Part shown: positions 17,479 to 26,727 of the stretch, piece by piece
Layout of the letters: each line of letters starts with the position of its first letter
How positions within the stretch are numbered: position 1 is the stretch's first letter
Virus record (IMG/VR): IMGVR_UViG_3300010885_022663
Span: 1 to 36,004 of that record
From: a virus
Length of the DNA stretch: 36,004 nt
Strand: one strand, 5' to 3'
The notes under the pieces: generated by a model
What the model saw: only the letters and a program-made list of their open reading frames with translations
Told to the model about the DNA's origin: nothing
Databases searched by the model: none
Made by a program: the position numbers and the translations under genes

Positions 17479-20400
17479 TCAGGGCGTGACCCCCTTCGCG
17501 TTCCGTTTCTGTGCTTGCGCCTCCCGTGCCAGCAACGCCTTCAACCGTGCCAACTCTGCGTCCTGCATCCCCTGCGTCACATGCTTCACAGGCAAACCCC
17601 AATAGCCCGCGATGCTGTTGCCCTGACGATCCTGGTAGCCAGCCGACTGCGGATCCACCACCCGCTCCAACTGGGCGACAGGAGGCAACAGGTTCATCAA
17701 CGCATAGTTGAACCTGTCCGACACATTCGTGTTCCCCTGAGCGTCCGTCGAAGACTGACCCAACAGACCCGCCAACATCTTCACCGCCGACCCTGCAATC
17801 GGAATGTTCCCACCAATCGCATTCTGCGGCTTGTCAGAGAACGGGGCACCGTTGTACCACTTCGTCCCACCCGTGACCTCCAACGGCACCCTGATACCAG
17901 GGTTGATATACGACATCATCCGACGCACATCACCAAACTCTGCCAACTGCTGCGCCGCCCTGGTGAACCCCACATCAGGAGTCACATACCAATCCTTCGC
18001 AACACGGAACCCGCCCTGCTCCCCAATGTACGACGGCACCACCTCACCAGGCCCAGCAGGCGAACCCACATTGCGGATGATCGAGTTGTAAATCGCGAAC
18101 GGCTTCGGGTTCGCCCACTGCGACACGATCGTCGTCGGCAAGTTACGCGACATCCACATCCAGAACGGGATCACCTGACGCACCGCCATATCGGCAGTAC
18201 CCACATCGGTGTAATCGAACAGGAACCGCTTCACCCGTGTCGTCGCCGACTGGAAGTCCAACCCCTGACGGGCACCATCGAACCCCAACATGAAACGGGC
18301 AGACCCCTCGACACGACCGCCCGCACGACGCGAACCGCGAGTCAACACGTTGTCCGACACCGTATGACCCTTGTTGATGAAGCCCACAAGGGCTTCCTCA
18401 ACAGCACCGCCACCAGCAGCTTCCATCGAACGAAGAGCGACGATCGCATGCGCCCCCAACTCTGCATCGCGTGCGACGACAGTTTCGGCCCACGCCATCG
18501 GGGCCATCCCACCCTTCACCGCTTTCATCATCTCGTTGTACAAACTCAACCCTTGACGCATGTTGCCAACTTCGGCACCAGCAGCGAACAGAGAGAACGT
18601 GTTCGACATCGCGTTACGAACATGGAACCCTGGCGACAGCGTCGCGTACGCCTTGAAGAACTTCGTGTACCTGCCGAAGAACTGGTTCAACTGCTTCGCC
18701 ACCTCAGGCATCTCAGCCCGCTTCACATTCATCAACATCTCAGCCGCAGCATCAGGCATCTGCTTCCCAGGCAGGCCGATCGCCGCAAGCGACGAGAACC
18801 CCTTCTCGATGTCAGGGACCAACGTGACCGTGTCAATCCCCTTACCCGCCGCCACATGCGCGTCCACAGCCGCATGGTGCGCTGCGTCAGCCAACAGGTA
18901 ATCGCCCTCAGCTTTCGTCGCCTGGAAGATGACCGTTGTGATCGGATCGTTCGGATCCAACGTGCGTGCAGCATGCAACGCGTCATCAACCCACAACGAC
19001 ACCTCACCCAACTGGCGGTCGGTCATCGTCTTAGAACCCGCCTTCAACACAGCATCAGACAGACCTGGACCTGCATCGATCAGCGTTTGGGCGTGAGCGA
19101 TCGTGTTCTCCAACGCAGGTTTCTGCACATCAAGCAAAGTCTTCGCAGTCACGCTGATCTGGTTCACCGCATCAAACTGGGTTTGGGCTTTCACCACCGC
19201 AGGTTCCGAACGGGACACAACACCCGTCGCCGTCTTCACCTCACGGGTTCCCCCACGAACCTCAGCTTGCGCCACCCGCTGCGACGACTTGTCCATCGCA
19301 GTCTCCAACGCGGTCTGCTTCGCGGTCAACGCCGCCTGCTCCTTCGTCATCGACCCGACAGCCTTCGTCGCATCCTTCCAAGCCTGATGGGTGAGTTCAG
19401 CCGCCGACTGTGCCGTCGACAGCTTCGCAGCCAACTCAGGGTCCGCCACATGGGCCGCATCGACCATGTCATGGGCGTGAGCGGCAACAGCACCAGGGTT
19501 CGCGAACGCATCAGCGGCAGCGATCACATTCATGTCAGACGAAATCTTGTCCAACGCCGCCAAATGCTGCGCCTCAGGTGACGACTTCCACATCGACCCG
19601 ATCGCAGCAGAACGTGCAGCAGGAAGCTGGGCATCCTGAATCACAAGATGATTCAAGTTCATCCCACTCTGGAACCAGGCAGGATCCGACCCGTTGCCAT
19701 GCACCAAAATCCGCATCTTCTCCGTAGCCGAATGCAACGTCGCAGGATCGGCGGTGACCGCCTCCCGCTCCAACACCTTGATCCGCTTCTGGAAATCCCC
19801 GATCTCCTTCTGCGCCCCAGTGATCACATTCTCCCACCCCGCACGCTTCACAGGATCCATCGGCACCGCACCATTCACCCGTGCCCGCGCATCCCGCTCC
19901 ATGATCCCAGTCGCATGATCGATCTTCGCCTGGGCATCCGCGATGCCCTTGTCAACCACCTCGATGCGCCGCGGAATATCCGTGGCCGCATACTCCGTAC
20001 CCGCAGCCGTCCTGAACGGTCCACGACCCGCACCATAAAGGGCATCATTCTCAGCCCTAGAGAAGATCAGCGGATCACCGTTCTGCAACGTCACAGGCGT
20101 GAACCCGTCCGCCTTCACAAACCCGTTCACACCCGACGGGGTTTGCGCCGCCGACAAATCCACACCCGCCATCTCCAACATCGCCCGATGGGTTTGCTCA
20201 TCAGCCAACGCCTTCGCATGAAACACAGGGTTCTCAGGGTTCTGCGACAAACGCTGCTTCGCTTCCGTCGCCAAATCCAACCGCTTCCGCGCCACATCCG
20301 ACAACCCTGCTGTCGCCGCACGCAACTCGCCCTCAGGGATCTGCTCCATGAACTTCGACGCATGATCGACCAACAGTGCCGCATACTGCTCCGACGACAA

Positions 20401-23400
20401 ACCGTCATTGATGATGCTGTCCAAATGCTTCAACATCGTCACAGCTTCGGGTGCTGCGCCATCGGCGGCAGCGGCCGCAGCCCACACAGGCCGATACTCG
20501 CGTGCGATCTTCACAGCCAACTGTGAAGTCGCATCATGGGTCAGGATCCCCCCGCCGAACGTGAACTGCTGGTTCGACAACATGCGGAAACGCTTGTACA
20601 ACTCTGTTTGCACAGCAGCTTCGGTTTGCTTCATCGCATGCGTCAAGTTCGCCGCAGCACGATCCAAACGGACACCCGTCGACTCGTAGCCCGCATGCTC
20701 GATCGCGGTCACCGCACCCGCCCACTGCTGGGCGCGTGTGGTCTTCTCACCAAACTTCTTCAACCCCGCCTGATAGGTGAACACCTCACCACCAGTCGGC
20801 CACCGACGCTTCTCGATCGCAGCCTGAAGGTACGTCATCTTCGCCTTCAACTCCGCCAACGTCCCCGTCGGCATCTGGTTCGCAGTCTCCGTGGCCTGCG
20901 CCCATGCCATCGCCGCTTCAGCCTCAGCGGGTGAACCGCCAGACTTCGTGACCGCCCCACCCAAACCTGCCTGGGCGCGTTCCGCTTCCGTCTTCCCAAC
21001 GAAAGCGGCCGAAGCCGCTTCCGCCGATGGCGTGGTCGACATCTCAAACACAGAGTGTGACGCTGCGCCGTTGGCGGCAGCGGCAGCAGGGTCATAGCCG
21101 AGGATCTTCGCCATGTCCCCCATGACCGCCTCATCGACAAGACCCTGATCGCCTGAGGTGGCGATCAACTGATCGAGCCGCTTCCGTGCCGCAGACAGTT
21201 GCACATGCCGTTCAGCGAACACGGTGATCTGATCGGCGATATGCGGGGCAGATCCCCGAATCGCAGCCTGCTGTGAACCCGTAGCGTTCAACGATGACAC
21301 ATCGGCAGCGTTTACACCCATGCCCCTGGACTGTGCGGCGACATCGGCGGCGGCAGCGATCTCGCGCTGCGCCGACGACAACGACGAATCCAAGTTCTGG
21401 CCCGCGACCGTCAGTTCCTCATGCAACAACCCGACATGCTCAGGGAGGTTCCCACCGAAGAACCGTTCAGCATCAGACCGCAGCCACAACGCTGAGGTCA
21501 GCCCGTCGACAACATCATGCTCACCCATCTGGATCGCCGTGCCGATCGCATTGAAGTGATCGGTCCGTGAGAAGGATTGGACTGCGTCAGCAGACACCTT
21601 GCCGTTGGTTTCAACACGATGCCACCACGGTGCCGTCTTCGACTGGACAGTGATGAACGCGTCCGCATTGCCCGACACCCCAACCTTCGCAGTCGCATGG
21701 GACATCGACTGCTTGGAAGCATCACCCGACGCAACCTTCTGCATCGATTCCAGATTGGCCCGATGCTGCTTCACACTCTTCAGATCGGTCGGGAACTTCA
21801 ACTCCCCACCGTTCACAATCGCATCCCAGTTATCGCCGATCAGAATGTTGTAGTTCAACGGATCCTGCTGCTTCGCAGCCAACGCCGTCGCCTTATCACC
21901 CACACGGGCAACCTCAGCTTCCAACACCTTCGCAGCATCCTCAGCCGCCACATCCGCCGCACCAACAACCGCATCGAACGCACCCGTACGGGCCTGCAAC
22001 GCTGCCGCCGCAGCCGCATGCGCCGCCACCAGCTTCGGTTCCAACGCGTACAACTCCTGAACCACACCCTCCCATTGGGCGACCATCGCCTGCGCTGGTG
22101 CAGGAACCTCCCCGCCCATAAAGATCGACTGCAACCGCGCCTTCGCCTCCTCCGCCGCAGTGACCGCATCCGACAGATGCGCCCTCGCACCATTCAGCAC
22201 CGACTCCGACTTCGCAGCCTTCACCGCAGCCGACTCCGACACCTTCGTCAAATCACCCAACGTTGTCGCCGCACCAGCACGCATGTCACGAACACCACCC
22301 GCAGCTTTCGACAGGCTGTCCTTCACATTCGTCAACGCCGCCTTGCGGGCGTTGTCGGCCTTCACCATCACATTCTTCGCATCCGCCACGTTCTGAGGGT
22401 CAACAACATTCAGAACCGAATCCTTCATCATCACCGCATCCAACAAACCATGCTCGTTGATGTCCGCCAACCGCGCGACCGTCCCCATCTGCGCCCCATA
22501 CTGGGCGGTGTACGAATCCAACACGTCGATCAGATCGGTCTTGAAGAACTCGCCCTTGAACCCTGCCGCCTCAGCGATCTTGTTCAACGCCTCCGTAGAG
22601 TTCGCATCCGCCGCAGTCAACTTCACACCGAAGAACGTCGAATCCTTCTGCAACACCCGAGGATTGAAAATCGACTCCGCACCCACAGGGTTGTTGAACG
22701 TCGCCGCCAACTCCTTCGCATACGGCTTCCCCGACATCACATACTCCGTCGCATTGTCGGTCAACATGTGCGGGAAGTAGCCGCCACGCATCTTGATCGA
22801 AGAGGTCGGGTCGATGGCCGCATAAGCGTCCTCGACCTTCCCACCCCAACCATCCAACAGAGCTTTGTAACTGTCAGCGAACGTCTGCTCTGCGGGCGAC
22901 GACGCAACCCCGCCCTCGATCACCTTGTACGCAGTCCCACGGAACGAAGCCAGTTCAGCCTTGCCATGCTGCTCGATCGCACCACGCACAGCCAACTGGC
23001 CTTCGGTGTGATACTGGGCTGCCGCGGCACGCTCAACGTCACGCGACGTAACGATACGGATCGCCAGGTTCTGCTCAGTTGTGGCGACCTTGCCCGCAGC
23101 AAGATCGACACGCAGATCCCGATAGTCGTTCGGGGTGAACCCACGCTTGAACGCCTCAACCAGTTTGCTGTCGGAAGCTGCCAGACGCAGCTTCGCCAGC
23201 GAACCCTCAGTCATGTCAGCCAACGCCCCAGTGCCAGGGATGCGGACACGGGGCAGACGGGTTTTGAACATGTAGAACCCGCTGCGTTCCAAACCCAGAC
23301 GGCTCACATCTTCAGCGGTCAGAGCCGCCCGACCCATCTTCGCCGCCTCAGCAGCCAACCCGCCGATGCGAGCCAGTTCGGCTTCCGAATGAACCCCAAC

Positions 23401-23961
23401 CTTCGCAGAGTCCGCGACCAGACGGGCCAGGTTGAACCTGCCCGCCTGCCCTGCGAACTCATGAAGCCCATGCAAACCCACATAGGTGAGCGGATCGAGG
23501 GCAACATCGCCAACCAGACCGATCGCCCGATCAACCCACTTGTTCCCTGTGTGGATGCCCAGACGACCGAACCCGAACGACTGGTCTTGCACCTGGGAAG
23601 CGAAGTCACCGAACGACGCGCTCTGGCCGTCCCTGAACAGATCGGACCCTTCCTTCACCGCAGAGATGATGACCCGACGGGGGATATCCAACACCGACAG
23701 CGGCTTCAACACCGCCTTGACAACACTGTTGCCCAACACATCGCCAACAAACCCCTTCCAACCGCCAGGGTCAGGATGGGGCTGGTTCGGGGATGATGCC
23801 GCACCACCGTTCGGATGGGAGGCCCGATAGGTGTTCCAGATCGCCAACGACGGATCGGCGGCAGGTGGCCGCGGCTGAGGGGTCAACGCCTGCGACAGCG
23901 TCGTGACCCCCCCGCCCGACGGCTTTGAGGGTGCGAGTAAGTAGCCAACGGTGACGGTCAT
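17479..23961 (-). CDS. Giant internal virion (ejection) protein, 2160 aa
   Basis: Very large, Ala-rich and mostly helical. The N-terminal part (PLSVLDIPRRVIISAV, then GDVALDPLTYVGL) and a GGYFPHMLT...FNPRVLQ segment near residue 430 are followed by a long coiled-coil-like middle with many Ala/Lys/Glu repeats. The last 450 residues contain SPGFHVRNAMSNTFSLFA and VIPFWMWMSRNLP, a pattern I know from very large phage virion proteins. No lysozyme or protease motif was recognised. In short-tailed phages such giant proteins are packaged inside the head and ejected to bridge the cell envelope; this role is inferred from size and place after two other internal-type proteins. Confidence 0.8.
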   Translation of the reverse strand: MTVTVGYLLAPSKPSGGGVTTLSQALTPQPRPPAADPSLAIWNTYRASHPNGGAASSPNQPHPDPGGWKGFVGDVLGNSVVKAVLKPLSVLDIPRRVIISAVKEGSDLFRDGQSASFGDFASQVQDQSFGFGRLGIHTGNKWVDRAIGLVGDVALDPLTYVGLHGLHEFAGQAGRFNLARLVADSAKVGVHSEAELARIGGLAAEAAKMGRAALTAEDVSRLGLERSGFYMFKTRLPRVRIPGTGALADMTEGSLAKLRLAASDSKLVEAFKRGFTPNDYRDLRVDLAAGKVATTEQNLAIRIVTSRDVERAAAAQYHTEGQLAVRGAIEQHGKAELASFRGTAYKVIEGGVASSPAEQTFADSYKALLDGWGGKVEDAYAAIDPTSSIKMRGGYFPHMLTDNATEYVMSGKPYAKELAATFNNPVGAESIFNPRVLQKDSTFFGVKLTAADANSTEALNKIAEAAGFKGEFFKTDLIDVLDSYTAQYGAQMGTVARLADINEHGLLDAVMMKDSVLNVVDPQNVADAKNVMVKADNARKAALTNVKDSLSKAAGGVRDMRAGAATTLGDLTKVSESAAVKAAKSESVLNGARAHLSDAVTAAEEAKARLQSIFMGGEVPAPAQAMVAQWEGVVQELYALEPKLVAAHAAAAAALQARTGAFDAVVGAADVAAEDAAKVLEAEVARVGDKATALAAKQQDPLNYNILIGDNWDAIVNGGELKFPTDLKSVKQHRANLESMQKVASGDASKQSMSHATAKVGVSGNADAFITVQSKTAPWWHRVETNGKVSADAVQSFSRTDHFNAIGTAIQMGEHDVVDGLTSALWLRSDAERFFGGNLPEHVGLLHEELTVAGQNLDSSLSSAQREIAAAADVAAQSRGMGVNAADVSSLNATGSQQAAIRGSAPHIADQITVFAERHVQLSAARKRLDQLIATSGDQGLVDEAVMGDMAKILGYDPAAAAANGAASHSVFEMSTTPSAEAASAAFVGKTEAERAQAGLGGAVTKSGGSPAEAEAAMAWAQATETANQMPTGTLAELKAKMTYLQAAIEKRRWPTGGEVFTYQAGLKKFGEKTTRAQQWAGAVTAIEHAGYESTGVRLDRAAANLTHAMKQTEAAVQTELYKRFRMLSNQQFTFGGGILTHDATSQLAVKIAREYRPVWAAAAAADGAAPEAVTMLKHLDSIINDGLSSEQYAALLVDHASKFMEQIPEGELRAATAGLSDVARKRLDLATEAKQRLSQNPENPVFHAKALADEQTHRAMLEMAGVDLSAAQTPSGVNGFVKADGFTPVTLQNGDPLIFSRAENDALYGAGRGPFRTAAGTEYAATDIPRRIEVVDKGIADAQAKIDHATGIMERDARARVNGAVPMDPVKRAGWENVITGAQKEIGDFQKRIKVLEREAVTADPATLHSATEKMRILVHGNGSDPAWFQSGMNLNHLVIQDAQLPAARSAAIGSMWKSSPEAQHLAALDKISSDMNVIAAADAFANPGAVAAHAHDMVDAAHVADPELAAKLSTAQSAAELTHQAWKDATKAVGSMTKEQAALTAKQTALETAMDKSSQRVAQAEVRGGTREVKTATGVVSRSEPAVVKAQTQFDAVNQISVTAKTLLDVQKPALENTIAHAQTLIDAGPGLSDAVLKAGSKTMTDRQLGEVSLWVDDALHAARTLDPNDPITTVIFQATKAEGDYLLADAAHHAAVDAHVAAGKGIDTVTLVPDIEKGFSSLAAIGLPGKQMPDAAAEMLMNVKRAEMPEVAKQLNQFFGRYTKFFKAYATLSPGFHVRNAMSNTFSLFAAGAEVGNMRQGLSLYNEMMKAVKGGMAPMAWAETVVARDAELGAHAIVALRSMEAAGGGAVEEALVGFINKGHTVSDNVLTRGSRRAGGRVEGSARFMLGFDGARQGLDFQSATTRVKRFLFDYTDVGTADMAVRQVIPFWMWMSRNLPTTIVSQWANPKPFAIYNSIIRNVGSPAGPGEVVPSYIGEQGGFRVAKDWYVTPDVGFTRAAQQLAEFGDVRRMMSYINPGIRVPLEVTGGTKWYNGAPFSDKPQNAIGGNIPIAGSAVKMLAGLLGQSSTDAQGNTNVSDRFNYALMNLLPPVAQLERVVDPQSAGYQDRQGNSIAGYWGLPVKHVTQGMQDAELARLKALLAREAQAQKRNAKGVTP

Positions 23962-23971
23962 CACCAACCCC

Positions 23972-23985
23972 CCGTTTCGTTACCC
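23972..23985 (-). repeat. 14-bp repeat GGGTAACGAAACGG, copy 1
   Basis: Identical to 31756-31769 and, like it, 7-10 nt upstream of a late gene start, here overlapping the stop of the preceding gene. Could be a late regulatory or ribosome-binding context; two copies only. Confidence 0.4.
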
Positions 23986-25257
23986 CAAACCGTTCTGCAA
24001 CATCGACATCAGCCTCTGCTTGATCGCATCCTGGTACGGGGTGCGGTTCGTCCACTGCGGAGTTAGGAGCGTTTGCATCACACCAGACATCCGTTCCTGC
24101 GCCTGCAAATGGGAAGCCCCCGAGTCGTACGACGGGCTTGACCGCCGCCGCCCCGACGACGTGCCCCCCGATGACGACTGCCGATCCATCCGATCGGCGG
24201 TCTGCGTGATCTGCGACTGATCCGACTGGTTTGCATGAACATGCACCCCGCCGTCCACGTTCTGGTTCAACACCGTATGCAACGACTGGATCTCCTGCGG
24301 CGTGTAACCAGCAGCCTTCAACTCCTGCACAGGCATCGTGTCAATGTTCACCCCAAACTGGTTCGCAGCCTTACGGTGCTTCACGATGATCTCCGCAGCA
24401 GCCCAGGTTCGCTGCGACGACTTCTCGCTGGTGTCCTTGTTGTTCCGCAACGCATCAGAGTTCCTGATCAGGTCGCGAGCATGTTCCGTACTCACACCCC
24501 TGAACGAAGACGGCATCGAAGCCTCACCCGTCGCAGCCTGACGGGCATCCGACGCACCCTGCACCTGTGCCGTATGGGTTGCCGCAGGATCAGGGGCGTT
24601 ATCTTGCTGGTAGTTCATCGCAGCCGAATGAGCTACGTCATACTTCTGAGATGCCGCAGCCAGATTCTTCTGCTGCCACGCCTCCATCGGAATCGTGTCC
24701 TGCGTGTACTGCTCATTCGGGTTCGGGAAACCCGCCTTCGCATACATGTCAGGCTCCGCCTTCGATGCAGCCAACGCCGCATCCGACGCACCCTTCCGCT
24801 CATACGCCGCCCGCGCCGTCTGATTATGGGCGTACTCCGAAAACATTGCTGCGGCAGCCGAAGCTGCGGCAGCAGGATCCTGGCCCGCATCATTGATCAA
24901 CATGTTCCCAGCTTCCAACTGAGATAACTGGCCGCTCTTCACCCCAGCAGCCACAGCCTGAATCGTCGGATCAGGCGAAGCCGCATAACTATCCAACGTC
25001 GGCCACATCTCCTGAAACGGAGGAGCCTCATACGGGGCTGCGGCAGGGGCAGCCTGAAAGTTGCCTGTCGCCGCGGCGAACTGCGGATCGAACAACATCT
25101 TGTAGATGGCATCCATGTTGCCCATCTGCTTCTTCTGGTTCCCCAACCCCTGCGACTCCGTCACATACTTGTTCGGGTTCACACCAGCGTTCGCCTGACC
25201 CATCAGATACTGCATCATCTGATCGATCGTGATGCCGTTGCCATCGGGCGGCGGCAT
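23980..25257 (-). CDS. Gln/Ala-rich internal virion protein, 425 aa
   Basis: Low-complexity, rich in Gln, Ala, Asn and Ser, with repeated helical segments (EAGNMLINDAGQDPAAAASAAAAMF, abbreviated) and a Ser/Gly/Arg-rich stretch near residue 365. ATG overlaps the previous stop (TGATG). The composition and place between the Gly-rich protein and the giant protein fit a podovirus internal/ejection protein; no homologue is recognised. Confidence 0.65.
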   Translation of the reverse strand: MPPPDGNGITIDQMMQYLMGQANAGVNPNKYVTESQGLGNQKKQMGNMDAIYKMLFDPQFAAATGNFQAAPAAAPYEAPPFQEMWPTLDSYAASPDPTIQAVAAGVKSGQLSQLEAGNMLINDAGQDPAAAASAAAAMFSEYAHNQTARAAYERKGASDAALAASKAEPDMYAKAGFPNPNEQYTQDTIPMEAWQQKNLAAASQKYDVAHSAAMNYQQDNAPDPAATHTAQVQGASDARQAATGEASMPSSFRGVSTEHARDLIRNSDALRNNKDTSEKSSQRTWAAAEIIVKHRKAANQFGVNIDTMPVQELKAAGYTPQEIQSLHTVLNQNVDGGVHVHANQSDQSQITQTADRMDRQSSSGGTSSGRRRSSPSYDSGASHLQAQERMSGVMQTLLTPQWTNRTPYQDAIKQRLMSMLQNGLG

Positions 25258-26258
25258 CAGAACTTGATCCCAAGCTTCGTCAGGTCTGCACCCGAAGACA
25301 CTGCCATCTGAAGAATCTGGGACATCAAAGCATCCTTCCGCTTCTGCTCACCCGAAGCCACCTGGGCCTGATAGAGCGAGTTCTGGTTTGCCAACGCCTG
25401 ATGGAACGCTGTCCCCGACGTATGCGCGTCAGCCAACTGACCCTGGTGGCCGTTGTTCCACGCTTGCGTGGTTTCATTCAGATGCTGCTGCTGGGCGTGC
25501 TGCATCTGCGAACCTGACGCTTGCAACAGCTGATGGAGGGCATCCACCCCAGAGGTGGCTTGCCCGCCAGCGGACATGTACTGGGCCATCGGGTTTTCTG
25601 CGACGACAGGAGCGGCGGCGGACATGCCTGCGTACGGGTTTTTCTGGCCGTTCAGCAGGCTGATCAGATCGTTGATCGCATGCGTACCTGTGTTCGTCGC
25701 CTGGGCGACAATGTGGTTCAGGTTGTTTGTCAGCCCCTGGTCGGGGTGCTTCTGGTATTGGGCGTACAGCGTTTGGAGTGCCTGGATCTCTGACGGGGAC
25801 GCAACGTGCCCGCCACCCCCGCCGCCGCCACGACCTCCGCCACCGCCACCACCGCCGCCGATGCCGCCGCCGATGCTGCCGCCGAGTTCAACACCGCCGC
25901 CCTTACCACCGTTCGCCATGTTCATGTTGGCACCCTGCCACTGGGCGTACGCGTTGTAGTTCTGGCCTGGTGCCGCGCCAGGGTGCAACTGTGACTGGAA
26001 ACCTGCCTCGCCCTGAATGCCCTGGTCGTACAACCCGTAGGCCGCACCGCCAGGTAGCCGCTCAGGCATGTCGGCGGTCCCCACATAGTGAGGGAGAGTG
26101 CTGGTGTGAGTCGGAGGACGGTACGGGACCGCATCATGAGTACCAGATGGGCTGGCGGCAGCGATGTGTTGGGTCGAAGCCGACCAGCCGTTCGGGTACG
26201 GGACAGGCGAAGGCCAGTACCCGCCACCGTTCGGCCCATTGTTCTTTCGCTTTGCCAT
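25257..26258 (-). CDS. Gly-rich internal virion protein, 333 aa
   Basis: Residues 1-115 are Pro/Tyr/Gly-rich; residues about 117-150 are an almost pure Gly linker (runs of 9 and 7 Gly), and the C-terminal half is Gln-rich helical (HQLLQASGSQMQHAQQQHL). Such linkers join flexible domains in proteins that must unfold for ejection. Starts directly after the previous stop codon. Virion role inferred from position. Confidence 0.65.
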   Translation of the reverse strand: MAKRKNNGPNGGGYWPSPVPYPNGWSASTQHIAAASPSGTHDAVPYRPPTHTSTLPHYVGTADMPERLPGGAAYGLYDQGIQGEAGFQSQLHPGAAPGQNYNAYAQWQGANMNMANGGKGGGVELGGSIGGGIGGGGGGGGGRGGGGGGGHVASPSEIQALQTLYAQYQKHPDQGLTNNLNHIVAQATNTGTHAINDLISLLNGQKNPYAGMSAAAPVVAENPMAQYMSAGGQATSGVDALHQLLQASGSQMQHAQQQHLNETTQAWNNGHQGQLADAHTSGTAFHQALANQNSLYQAQVASGEQKRKDALMSQILQMAVSSGADLTKLGIKF

Positions 26259-26696
26259 CTATGCCCCCAGGAACGGTTGGAACTGCTGCAACTGAGCCGC
26301 AGTGTTGAGAATGTTCTGTTGCTTCTGATACGCCAAATCGGCAGCAGTCGACTGGTAAGTCGCCTGCGCGTTCGTATCCGACAGCCCGTACTGGCGCATC
26401 GCCTCCATCAACGAATCGTTGATGTCCTGACGGCCCTGCATCCACTTCGACGCATAATCGTTCGTCCCACCCACAGCGATCCCAGAGTTCTGCAACCCGC
26501 GACTGGCGTAATGGGAACCCAACTGTTCAGTCCCATTCCCCATCCCACGTTCCAGATCGGCCAGATTGCGGGTTCCCCGCTGCTGCGACAGGAAACGGGA
26601 ATACGCGTTCTGCGACAACGTCGCATCACGCGTCATCTGCGCGGAACGAAGCTTCGTTTCATAAGGGAGCGCAAAATCTGCGTAGGTGCCAGCCAT
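26259..26696 (-). CDS. Small internal/tail-associated virion protein, 145 aa
   Basis: Helical, Gln- and Ala-rich (AATYQSTAADL-like, YQKQQNILNTAAQLQQFQ) with GLQNSGIAVGGTNDY in the middle. ATG 26696 was chosen over an upstream TTG in frame because it carries the same TTGGTGATG context as genes 17468 and 23961. Short helical proteins of this kind precede ejection proteins in podoviruses; assignment by context. Confidence 0.6.
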   Translation of the reverse strand: MAGTYADFALPYETKLRSAQMTRDATLSQNAYSRFLSQQRGTRNLADLERGMGNGTEQLGSHYASRGLQNSGIAVGGTNDYASKWMQGRQDINDSLMEAMRQYGLSDTNAQATYQSTAADLAYQKQQNILNTAAQLQQFQPFLGA

Positions 26697-26727
26697 CACC
26701 AACCGTCCAATCCGTTGTCTAGGAAAC

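Noticed and set aside
17458-23796. Long plus-strand ORFs (17458-19581 and 21577-23796, over 700 codons each)
   Set aside because: Both lie opposite the 2160-residue minus-strand gene and encode Arg/His-rich, low-quality protein as expected for the antisense of Ala/Asp/Val codons in GC-rich DNA.
25555-25959. Pro-rich plus-strand ORF
   Set aside because: Shadow of the poly-Gly linker in the minus-strand gene at 25257; the poly-Pro arises from the complement of Gly codons.
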